From an uncultured Veillonellaceae bacterium (GTDB lineage: Bacteria > Bacillota > Negativicutes > Veillonellales > Veillonellaceae), in contig CAMBIX010000010.1 of NCBI GenBank assembly GCA_945867815.1, forward strand, positions 1 to 64,000: DNA of 64,000 bases, written 5' to 3'. Of this stretch, positions 1 through 6,485 are shown piece after piece. The notes below the pieces were generated by a model. The model did no database searches and was not told where the DNA came from. It saw only the letters and a program-made list of their open reading frames with translations. A program made the translations under genes and the position numbers. Position 1 is the first letter of the stretch, and each line of letters begins with the position of its first letter.

Positions 1-56
1 AAACGCCGAAAGTACTTGGCTGGTGACGGCCTGGGAGGATAGGAAGCCGCTGATTG
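1..56 (+). rRNA. rrf: 5S ribosomal RNA, 3' end (partial)
   Basis: The window opens inside a 5S rRNA. The visible stretch has the typical end of bacterial 5S: AGTACTTGGCTGGTGACGGC (positions 11-30), then GGGAGGATAGGAAGCCGC, then the last strand of helix I. A rho-independent terminator follows at once. The rest of the rRNA operon lies upstream of the window. The exact 3' end is uncertain by a few bases. Confidence 0.85.
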
Positions 57-60
57 AAGT

Positions 61-92
61 AAAACGACTAGTGTAATGCTAGTCGTTTTTTT
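61..92 (+). terminator. rRNA operon terminator
   Basis: An 11-bp perfect stem, AAAACGACTAG (61-71) with CTAGTCGTTTT (79-89), closes a 7-nt loop and runs into a T tract. It directly follows the 5S gene. The ACGACTAG/CTAGTCGT arms recur in the terminator at 632-659. Confidence 0.93.
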
Positions 93-126
93 GTAGTGTG
101 CTTTTTTATCCTCTCCTTTATATAAA

Positions 127-154
127 TTACATAATTAATAACCTATGATATACT
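127..154 (+). promoter_or_regulatory. putative sigma-70 promoter of the rubrerythrin-like gene
   Basis: TTACAT (127-132) and TATACT (149-154) are separated by 16 bp. The -10 box lies at the upstream ATG at 145, so the gene most likely starts at the later ATG at 199, which has its own ribosome-binding site. Confidence 0.5.
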
Positions 155-198
155 CTGATTACAGAATATTACTTACTATTTTTCAAAGGAAAAATTAT

Positions 199-618
199 AT
201 GAGCTTATTAAATCTAGCGAAAGGCACAGCAGTAGAAGAAATTGTATCTATGCTTAATAAGGCGGAAAAGAATGGAGCTAATATGTATTATGTGTTAGTA
301 CAATTGGCTAAAGAGAAAGGTTATGATGACTTAGCAGAAGCCATGCTTTTAAATGCACAAGAAGATGCTTTGCATGGTGGTCGGTATGGAGCTATGTTAG
401 GTGAAAGTAAGGCTGATAGTGAAGACGCTTTTTGGCAGATGGTTATTAGTTTTTATAAGGCAGAAGCAGGCGCTAAGCAACAATTAGAACCTTTGGCTGA
501 GAAAGCTAAGGCAGCAGGTCAGATGGAAATAGCTGACTTAATAGCGGAAAGTATTCCTGAAGAAGAATTGCATGCAGAGCGTTTAGAAGCTATATTAAAG
601 AAGTATAATAAGATATAA
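199..618 (+). CDS. rubrerythrin-like (ferritin-like diiron) protein
   Basis: A 139-residue helical protein resembling the diiron four-helix domain of rubrerythrins, without the C-terminal rubredoxin domain. Visible pieces are an EKNGANMYYVLVQLAKEKGY helix, an E-x-x-x-x-H pair in NAQEDALHGG (about residues 55-64) and a last-helix E-x-x-H in EEELHAERL (about residues 122-130). Such proteins commonly act in peroxide defence in anaerobes, but activity here is inferred. The ATG at 199 is chosen because AAAGGA (185-190) precedes it and a likely promoter overlaps the earlier ATG at 145. The gene is monocistronic between two terminators. The helix-one Glu is not in the standard rubrerythrin context, so the metal site may be atypical. 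Confidence 0.7.
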   Translation: MSLLNLAKGTAVEEIVSMLNKAEKNGANMYYVLVQLAKEKGYDDLAEAMLLNAQEDALHGGRYGAMLGESKADSEDAFWQMVISFYKAEAGAKQQLEPLAEKAKAAGQMEIADLIAESIPEEELHAERLEAILKKYNKI

Positions 619-631
619 GAAGATAATAGAG

Positions 632-659
632 ACGACTAGCTTAGGGCTAGTCGTTTTTT
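632..659 (+). terminator. terminator after the rubrerythrin-like gene
   Basis: ACGACTAGC (632-640) pairs with GCTAGTCGT (646-654) and is followed by six T. The stem core matches that of the terminator at 61-92, so the gene is bracketed by two near-identical terminators. Confidence 0.9.
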
Positions 660-715
660 AGTGTAGAAAGATCTTTCTCTTTTGAAGATTATTAGAAGAG
701 AAAGACAAAGCAGTA

Positions 716-1303
716 ATGAGCTGATTTTGTATAAAATGTGGTACGGGTTTAAAACAAAATTTCAATAAGTTTAATAATATTGGGCAAAGTAGTGGTCAAG
801 ATTTACAAATGAGTGGGCAGATACAATTTCAGTCAAATAAAAAATGGAGTATAGGTAAGAAAATTGGTGTTATTGGAGGAATAGTTGTTGCTGTATTAGT
901 TATTATATTTCTTATTATAGCAGCGATTGGCAGTAATAGCTCGAGTAGTAGTTCTACAGCCACATCGGAACCAATAAAAGTAGCGACGATTATGGATGAT
1001 TATATTTATGATATAAATACTGCAAATAGTAAATATAAGGATAAAACATTAACAGTTACGGGACAGGTTGTGCATAAAAATCAGTTTAATAATAGTAGTG
1101 ATTATTCGATTTACGTTTATAATAAAGAGGCTAAGGGTCAAGATTTTACTTTCGTGATAGATATTCCTGCAGATAAAGTAAGTGAAGTAAATAAAGTAAA
1201 AATAGGTGATTTTGTAACTGTTACAGGAAAATGCGTAGGACCGGTTAAACAAAATGATCCATCGGATGTATCAGTACAATTACAGGCGGAAAAAATTAAT
1301 TAA
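716..1303 (+). pseudogene. zinc-ribbon/TM/OB-fold (tRNA_anti-like) protein, nonsense codon after the start
   Basis: The ATG at 716 is followed by AGC and then TGA (722-724). The same frame then reads on openly from 725 to 1303, beginning FCIKCGTGLKQ, a half zinc-ribbon (one CxxC pair). A transmembrane helix (GVIGGIVVAVLVIIFLII) follows, then a serine-rich linker, then a domain with the look of tRNA_anti-like OB folds (KDKTLTVTGQVV, KIGDFVTVTGKCVG). Read from the ATG, only two codons are translated. The ATG at 809 could start a ribbon-less 164-residue protein, but I see no good ribosome-binding site there. The closely similar zinc-ribbon gene at 2573 is intact. I treat this as a decayed or conditionally read gene. 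Confidence 0.6.
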
Positions 1304-1479
1304 GGTAATTTAGTAGGAAGTTTCACTGACTTTTTCAGGTAGAGCAGAACTAATCGCTTCCCTATCTGAAAATTTATAATATGGAGATATTTAGATTCGA
1401 TAGTATGGTATTGATTGTTAGAGATTAATTAAATTTAATTTTGAGATGATGTATTTAATAGGTACTTGAAGGAGCAGTA
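1304..1479 (+). other. AT-rich intergenic spacer within the zinc-ribbon cluster
   Basis: I see no gene. The spacer holds the ribosome-binding site AAGGAG just before the ATG at 1480. No clear terminator or strong promoter is visible. Confidence 0.4.
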
Positions 1480-2290
1480 ATGTCTAGAATTTTGCCCTAA
1501 TTGCGGGAATAAATTAACAGATACCGAAGTGTTTTGTTCAGAATGTGGTACTAAAGTTTCACTAGCAGAAGATAATAGTTCTCAAGTTCAAAAAAGAAAT
1601 AGAGTGAATAAAAAGAAGTGCTATTGGGTCATTGGTGGTGTTGTTATTATTTTGATTGTTATTGCAGGTGGTGTTTTCTTTTATTGGCATCATAAGCAAG
1701 TTGTGGAGGAGACAGTACAGCCAACTAAGCCGGCTGTAACAGCTACAAATACTACTTCTGATAAAACACAAAAAGTTAAACAGTTAGATCCAGTGGAAGA
1801 AGCACAGGCTTATATCGCTGAACATGGTATGAAGTTTAAAGTATTAGCAACATCTTATAATAAGAATAATTCAACAAGTCTTTCAATTATAGAATTAAAT
1901 GGTGTTAGAGGACTCTTTATTTTAGATACTAAAAATAATGAAAGTGCAGTTGTAGGTATTAATCAGGATTTAAGAAATTTTTATAATCGAAATACCTCGG
2001 GGGATGGAACAATTCAGTTTACAATGGAAATTTATAATGCGCCTAAGGATAATGACAGTAAAGCTGGTGTTTGGGATGGAGATAATCATATAATTCCAAT
2101 ATTAGCTCGATATAAAATAGATGCTGATGGTAATGTAACACCAGGATTGCTAACGACTGATCAAGGTAGAAATCCTGCCGAATATGAGCAGTATTTATAT
2201 GAAACAAGTAATGTTGATTTGGCTAATACAGTGTTAACACAGATGAAAGCATTGCGTGATAATGCTACTATGCATAATGTTGATTTTTAG
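1480..2290 (+). pseudogene. zinc-ribbon membrane protein, +1 frameshift in the first codons
   Basis: A strong Shine-Dalgarno (GAAGGAG) precedes the ATG at 1480, but that frame stops after six codons at TAA 1498. The long open frame is shifted by one base. From 1490 it reads FCPNCGNKL then VFCSECGTKV, a complete double-CxxC zinc ribbon. A transmembrane helix (CYWVIGGVVIILIVIAGG) and a 190-residue extracytoplasmic domain that I do not recognise follow. Removing one A near 1486 would give Met-Ser-Glu-Phe-Cys-Pro-Asn-Cys, the usual start for such proteins. A shift at CCC-TAA would also restore the frame but would lose the first Cys. An ATG at 1529 allows a 253-residue product with half a ribbon and no good ribosome-binding site. 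Confidence 0.6.
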
Positions 2291-2321
2291 TTAGATTGGC
2301 ATAATGATAGGGGATGTATTA

Positions 2322-2540
2322 ATGAAGCATATAGTAATGACTATACTAGGTCTTATTATCGTAATTTTATTGGGGATTACTGGATATTTGGGATATATTA
2401 GCAATCAGTATGTGGCAATGAATAAACAAATAAATTCTGATTTACAGGTAGCAAATCAGAATTTATTTACATTTTCAAAGGTTACAACTGATAATCAAAA
2501 GGCTTTATATGAAACGCTTAAGGAAAATGCAGATCAATAA
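2322..2540 (+). CDS. small single-pass membrane protein, unknown function
   Basis: A 72-residue protein with an N-terminal transmembrane helix (TILGLIIVILLGITGYLGYI) and a short polar, probably helical tail (about residues 30-72). The ATG at 2322 is preferred over 2304 because AGGGG (2309-2313) sits at a good distance from it. It lies 31 nt after the broken zinc-ribbon gene and 32 nt before the DUF805 gene, so the three probably share a transcript. I recognise no family. Confidence 0.55.
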   Translation: MKHIVMTILGLIIVILLGITGYLGYISNQYVAMNKQINSDLQVANQNLFTFSKVTTDNQKALYETLKENADQ

Positions 2541-2572
2541 TGGAGTAATGCAATAGGATTAGAGGGGAAAAA

Positions 2573-3286
2573 ATGTTTTGTCCAAATTGTGGAAATGAAT
2601 TAAATGATGGAGCTGTGTTTTGTCCTAACTGTGGTGTTAAGATAGGTAGTGCAGGGGAGAGTGAATTTGTAAATCAAAATGGTAATCAGGCAGCATCTCA
2701 AAATAAGAATTATGCATCCAATACAGGGAAGTTTGTACGAATTCCTTTGACTAATACGGTACAAGATGAACGATATACATTAGGCTATATCGATAATTTT
2801 TTAAATTGTATTTGTAACAAGTATGCTAGTTTTAATGGACGAGCTACGCGTGGGGAGTATTGGCGTTTTGCATTAATGGAAAACTTTATATTGTCTATTA
2901 TTACCTTTGTTTTTGCTATATTAGGCTCAGCTGCACAATCTTTGTTAATTGTTGGTGTTGTTGTTTGGGTAATTGCTTATTTGAGTATGATTGTTCCAGC
3001 TGTGGCTGTTTCTGTACGAAGACTGAATGACACTGATAGAAGTGGTTGGTGGACATTACTATTTATATGTACTAGTATTGGACAGCTTATTTATTTGATT
3101 TTTATGTGTTTATCTAGTATGGAAACGATTAATAAATATGGTAATCGAGTGCATTATCAAGATGCTTCAGGGGCTGAAGTCGCCGCATTAAAAGCAAAAA
3201 AAGCACCAGGCGTGATGGCCACTGTGGGAGTTATTTTAGGGAGTATCGTTTTTTATATCTTAGCCTATGCTGTTATATTAGGATAG
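2573..3286 (+). CDS. zinc-ribbon DUF805 membrane protein
   Basis: A 237-residue protein. It starts with an intact double-CxxC zinc ribbon (MFCPNCGNEL, VFCPNCGVKI, residues 1-24). A linker of about 55 residues follows, then a DUF805 domain with its signature KYASFNGRATRGEYWRF (about residues 83-99), several transmembrane helices and the VRRLNDTDRSGWW motif (about residues 147-159). The function of DUF805 proteins is unknown. RBS GAGGGG precedes the ATG by about 7 nt. It is the intact relative of the broken zinc-ribbon genes upstream, which suggests a paralogous cluster built from zinc-ribbon heads on different membrane bodies. Confidence 0.8.
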   Translation: MFCPNCGNELNDGAVFCPNCGVKIGSAGESEFVNQNGNQAASQNKNYASNTGKFVRIPLTNTVQDERYTLGYIDNFLNCICNKYASFNGRATRGEYWRFALMENFILSIITFVFAILGSAAQSLLIVGVVVWVIAYLSMIVPAVAVSVRRLNDTDRSGWWTLLFICTSIGQLIYLIFMCLSSMETINKYGNRVHYQDASGAEVAALKAKKAPGVMATVGVILGSIVFYILAYAVILG

Positions 3287-3316
3287 AGGTTTTATACAGA
3301 AGGGAGTTATATAAAG

Positions 3317-3804
3317 ATGGTTAAGAGAGTAGTAAAGAGCTTTAGTTTGTTATTGGCATTTTGTTTATTGCTCATAGGTTCGGTGTCAGCAGCTACTATG
3401 GGAGAATTGCCAGAATCAGAAGCGAGTCTAGGGGGATTGGGCTTAATAGTACAATGGGATATGTAGAAAGTGTATATGGTGAGCCATCCGATTCATATTG
3501 GACAACAGATTATTTTAATCAAGATAGTTATTGTTATCGATATGGTAAAGGTTTTTATATCTATACAGATAATGGAAAGGTTGAAGAGCTATTTACTAAT
3601 AAAAGTAATGGTATTGCTACGCCTATGGGAATTACAGTAGGGATACCAATGCAAAGTGTATTTAATTTATGGGGGTATAAGGAACCTTATGATGGTATAT
3701 ATCGGTATTCTGCGGGGCTGGGTCCAAAAGAAGTAGAAATTACGACAAAAAAGGTAAAGGGGCAATTATTAGTTAAGAGTATTCTTGTTCGATTTGGATG
3801 TTAA
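3317..3804 (+). pseudogene. secreted protein with signal peptide, frameshift in a G tract
   Basis: The ATG at 3317 follows AGGGAG and encodes a clear signal peptide (SLLLAFCLLLIGSVSAATMG). This frame stops at 3463-3465. A second frame, open to 3804, carries the rest of the protein (MGYVESVYGEPSDSYW...). The two join at the five-G run at 3431-3435: one more G would give ...SEASLGGIGLNSTMGYV... as one continuous reading. The mature domain of about 125 residues is unknown; the TPMGITVGIPMQSVFNLWG segment suggests repeated strand-turn units. This is either a pseudogene or a gene switched by G-tract slippage. Confidence 0.65.
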
Positions 3805-3827
3805 TGCTAGATTCATTAAATTTTTAG

Positions 3828-3862
3828 AACGGTTGGTAATTTATTTTATCAACCGTTTTTTT
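3828..3862 (+). terminator. terminator after the zinc-ribbon cluster
   Basis: AACGGTTGGTAA (3828-3839) pairs with TTATCAACCGTT (3846-3857), with one G-T pair, and seven T follow. It closes the accessory transcript. Confidence 0.9.
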
Positions 3863-4056
3863 GGAATTGTTTACTGAGAATTTACTGAGAGTGTGGGAAA
3901 AAATCTATTTTCTTCCTATTAGGAGGTGAAAGAAGGATTTTTAAATTATTTGTAGAGAATACATGTGTTATGAAAGAAGGTAGCCATGAAGGAATATAGT
4001 GAAAAAATTCCTAATATCTGGAAAGTGGTATATGTGAAGAGAAAAAGGAGACATGT

Positions 4057-4470
4057 GTGAAAAGAAATATAGATATTGTAGATGAGAACTTATATAATTC
4101 AAAGGATGCGCAATATGATGCAGCGGCAAAGAGATTGTTATCTCAAAATCAGATTTTAGCTTATATATAAAAACGGGTCGTTAAAGAATTGTTACTATGG
4201 TTACTTTTCAAGGAAAATATATCAGTGGCAGAAAAGAAAAATAAGCTGAAACAGGATTATCAAATTACGTTAGCAGATGATATGGAAGGAGAGTTGGATA
4301 CCGTGTGTAATTTAGGTTTAGGCATACGAGAAGAGGGCCGAAAAGAAGGAAAGTTAGAGGCCATTATAGGGTTGCTTAAAAATGGTGTAACGATTGATGT
4401 TATTGCTAAATCTTTGCAGGTGACTGTTGATTATGTAAAAGAAGTGGCAAAACAAAATAAGTTAATTTAA
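4057..4470 (+). pseudogene. remnant of an Rpn-type PD-(D/E)XK nuclease/transposase
   Basis: From the GTG at 4057 (RBS AAGGAG at 4045-4050) the frame reads KRNIDIVDENLYNSKDAQYD then AAAKRLLSQNQILAYI. This is the usual beginning of Rpn (recombination-promoting nuclease, YhgA-like) proteins of Clostridia and Negativicutes. It meets TAA at 4168 and continues in the same frame into LLWLLFKENISVAEKKNKL and a tail with EEGRKEGKLEAIIGLLKNG, which is the usual C-terminus of that family. The roughly 200-residue nuclease core is missing. It therefore looks like an internal deletion that kept the frame, plus one stop codon. The C-terminal 93 residues can still be read from the TTG at 4189. Confidence 0.72.
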
Positions 4471-4490
4471 TTACAAAATAGGATTTAAAT

Positions 4491-4553
4491 AAAAAAAGTC
4501 AGTAAGTAGGCAATGGATTTTCTTTTTCCATTATCTACTTACTGGCTCTTTTG
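4491..4553. terminator. bidirectional terminator between converging genes
   Basis: A run of seven A, then an arm GTCAGTAAGTAGG (4498-4510), a loop, and CTACTTACTGGC (4535-4546) with following T-rich bases. It can end transcripts from both the left (+) and the right (-). Confidence 0.85.
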
Positions 4554-4580
4554 CTTAGAAGAAAGAAATTATGTATTGGC

Positions 4581-5201
4581 CTATAATCCTAATAAAATAC
4601 TCGCATCCGTAAATAACTCCCACACCGCTTGACTACAAGCTCCTAATACTTGATCGGAGGCAGGAGAGACGATAAAGATAAGAAGAATAATAAAGCTAAA
4701 ACGTTCAAAGTGATAGTAGGCTTCTTCTAGACTCCTAGGTAAGAAAGCTGAAATAACGTGAGAACCATCAAGCGGGGGAATGGGGATTAGGTTAAAGATA
4801 CCGAAGTTAATATTAAGTACAATCATAAGACGTAGGATAAGTAAAAGACCATAAGAGGCACTATCATACACTATTGTAAGTACCAAGAAGGCAATAAAGG
4901 CGATAATAAAATTCATAAGAGGCCCTGCTAGGGCAATACAAGCTTCGCCTAAGCGCCGGTGCTTTAATTGATAAGGGTTAAACATAACGGGTTTCGCCCA
5001 GCCAAAATGGAAGAAGAATAACATAATTAGTCCTAGCCAGTCAATGTGCGCAAGGGGATTGATGGTTAATCGCCCCATATCACCTGGCGTAGAATCGCCA
5101 AACCAAGTAGCCACTAGGGCGTGGGCGAATTCGTGAAAGACCATGGCTACAATAACGGCCGGTAAGGTAGCTAGTAAAATAGTGGGATCTAAGTTAAACA
5201 T
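4581..5201 (-). CDS. site-2 protease family (M50) membrane metalloprotease
   Basis: A 206-residue multi-spanning membrane protein of the short S2P/YwhC-like branch. It has the zinc motif HEFAH at residues 23-27 and the second-half motif NLIPIPPLDG at residues 137-146, whose Asp145 would be the third ligand. The conserved GPLMNF (about residues 93-98) lies between them. There is no PDZ domain, unlike RseP. RBS AGGAG sits 6 nt before the ATG on the minus strand. The substrate is unknown. It is the only minus-strand gene I accept in the window and it ends at a shared bidirectional terminator. Confidence 0.88.
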   Translation of the reverse strand: MFNLDPTILLATLPAVIVAMVFHEFAHALVATWFGDSTPGDMGRLTINPLAHIDWLGLIMLFFFHFGWAKPVMFNPYQLKHRRLGEACIALAGPLMNFIIAFIAFLVLTIVYDSASYGLLLILRLMIVLNINFGIFNLIPIPPLDGSHVISAFLPRSLEEAYYHFERFSFIILLIFIVSPASDQVLGACSQAVWELFTDASILLGL

Positions 5202-5569
5202 GAGTTACTCCTAGTAGTTAGTACTTATAAATAAGGTCAAAATAGAATATATTATGAGGCGACTTCTTCCTGACAAGAAGAAAATATAGGCCTATAAAGC
5301 TTATGAAAAGGCTTATAACGACAATAAATTTTATACAAAACGTGTATATTTAGTAGGAAAATAGCTTATTGTTTGCGATTTTACATGAAGGACAATTCAT
5401 GTAAAACAAGTCTGTATTTACTAAATCGATTTAAGTCAGATATAAAATCCTTTATAGTATAGCGGATTTTAGGCGTTAGGGAAAGAGTTGGGGGAAAAAC
5501 CAATAAAGAAATCTTTCCCTTAGTAAGGTTAAGCAAGAAGAATTTTCCATAAGGAAAAAGAATTAGGAT
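5202..5569. other. AT-rich intergenic region with an 11-bp inverted repeat
   Basis: This divergent spacer lies between the protease (-) and the five-HTH gene (+). It contains an exact inverted repeat, TTTTACATGAA (5379-5389) and TTCATGTAAAA (5396-5406), around the 6-nt spacer GGACAA. Its place between two divergent genes fits an operator, though an RNA hairpin is also possible. I see no convincing gene; an antisense reading across 5381-5710 overlaps the promoter and start of the next gene. Confidence 0.45.
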
Positions 5570-5598
5570 TTGCAAAAGTCTGTCTGATTGGCTATACT
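5570..5598 (+). promoter_or_regulatory. sigma-70 promoter of the five-HTH gene
   Basis: TTGCAA (5570-5575) and TATACT (5593-5598) are exactly 17 bp apart. The expected start point is about 5605, inside the palindrome at 5603-5619. Confidence 0.75.
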
Positions 5599-5602
5599 GG
5601 CA

Positions 5603-5619
5603 CCAATTTAAGAAATTGG
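5603..5619. promoter_or_regulatory. palindrome over the transcription start (putative operator)
   Basis: CCAATTT-AAG-AAATTGG is a perfect inverted repeat with 7-bp arms. It sits just after the -10 box and runs into the ribosome-binding site GGAGGAG. It is placed to block transcription start when bound; autoregulation by the adjacent HTH protein is an inference. Confidence 0.5.
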
Positions 5620-5630
5620 AGGAGAGATAG

Positions 5631-6410
5631 ATGAAGAAGAAAAGACAGACGGGGATTACTAAAAGACGTGCTATATATATTCCTCGGCCTTTATTGGATG
5701 ATTTATACACAAAGCAAGGTAAGACGACGTGGGAGATTGCTAAGCTTTTACATTGTAGTCAGGATACGATTTGGCGGCGCTTAAAAGAATATTACATTCC
5801 TACCAGATCGCTACGGCTTGATTTACCTTTAGAGGAAATACGACGGTTGTATATACAAGAAGGTTGGGGCTGTAAATTAATTGGGAAGTATTTGGGGTGC
5901 TCACATACGACGGTTGCGGCTCGCTTGCGAGATATGGGGATTTTACGACCAGGCATACCGCGTAAGCCTAAACAGGATGTACAAACCAGCCAAATTGTGA
6001 AGGCTTATCGAGCTGGCCATAGTAGTGGTGCTATTGCTCATCAGTTTAAGTTATCCCAATGGGATGTGCTGCACCGCCTCCATAAGGCTAGAGAACCGCT
6101 CCGAGGTGGCCATAAACGGTATCATTTAGATAAACAGGCCATTCGCCATCTGTATGAGGAAAAGAAATTATCGACTACGCAAATTGCTCGCTTGTATAAT
6201 ATTAAGTCTTGTACAGTGGCAGCTAGACTTCGTGAAATGGGAGTCGTCTTACGAGGTAATCGTTTAAAATTAGATACAGTAGAGGTAAGGAGGCAGTATC
6301 AAGCAGGAACATCGGTTATGAAAATTGCGGAACGTATGGGCTGTTCATATACGGCGATTAGGAAACGAGTTTATGATTTACGCTTAGAAAAAGGGTCGGT
6401 CAATGCTTAA
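5631..6410 (+). CDS. protein made of five tandem helix-turn-helix units
   Basis: A 259-residue basic protein that appears to be nothing but DNA-binding repeats. Five units of about 40 residues recur with a period near 50, at residues 21-60, 68-108, 120-160, 170-210 and 217-256. Each shows a helix, then I-A-x-x-(L/F)-x-(C/I)-S as the turn, then a recognition helix. Examples are TTWEIAKLLHCSQDTIWRRL, LIGKYLGCSHTTVAARLRDM, TTQIARLYNIKSCTVAARL and VMKIAERMGCSYTAIRKRV. Units 2 and 4 share TVAARLR-(D/E)-MG. No catalytic or ligand domain is visible. RBS GGAGGAG is ideal. Similar single units occur in resolvase and homing-endonuclease tails, but I know no named family for this five-unit form. Confidence 0.75.
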   Translation: MKKKRQTGITKRRAIYIPRPLLDDLYTKQGKTTWEIAKLLHCSQDTIWRRLKEYYIPTRSLRLDLPLEEIRRLYIQEGWGCKLIGKYLGCSHTTVAARLRDMGILRPGIPRKPKQDVQTSQIVKAYRAGHSSGAIAHQFKLSQWDVLHRLHKAREPLRGGHKRYHLDKQAIRHLYEEKKLSTTQIARLYNIKSCTVAARLREMGVVLRGNRLKLDTVEVRRQYQAGTSVMKIAERMGCSYTAIRKRVYDLRLEKGSVNA

Positions 6411-6417
6411 CTTCCTC

Positions 6418-6447
6418 TTGCCCATTAAAAAGCCTATCGAGTATACT
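6418..6447 (+). promoter_or_regulatory. putative promoter of the TauE-like permease gene
   Basis: TTGCCC (6418-6423) and TATACT (6442-6447) are separated by 18 bp, within the short gap after the five-HTH gene. Confidence 0.5.
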
Positions 6448-6485
6448 TATAAAGATAGAAAGATACATTGATAGGAGGAAGACCG

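Noticed and set aside
716-730. Selenocysteine at the TGA in the first zinc-ribbon gene
   Set aside because: The codon is third from the start, does not sit at a catalytic position, and I see no following selenocysteine insertion hairpin.
5381-5710. Minus-strand reading frame in the divergent spacer
   Set aside because: It overlaps the promoter, palindrome and first 80 bases of the five-HTH gene, and its composition looks random.
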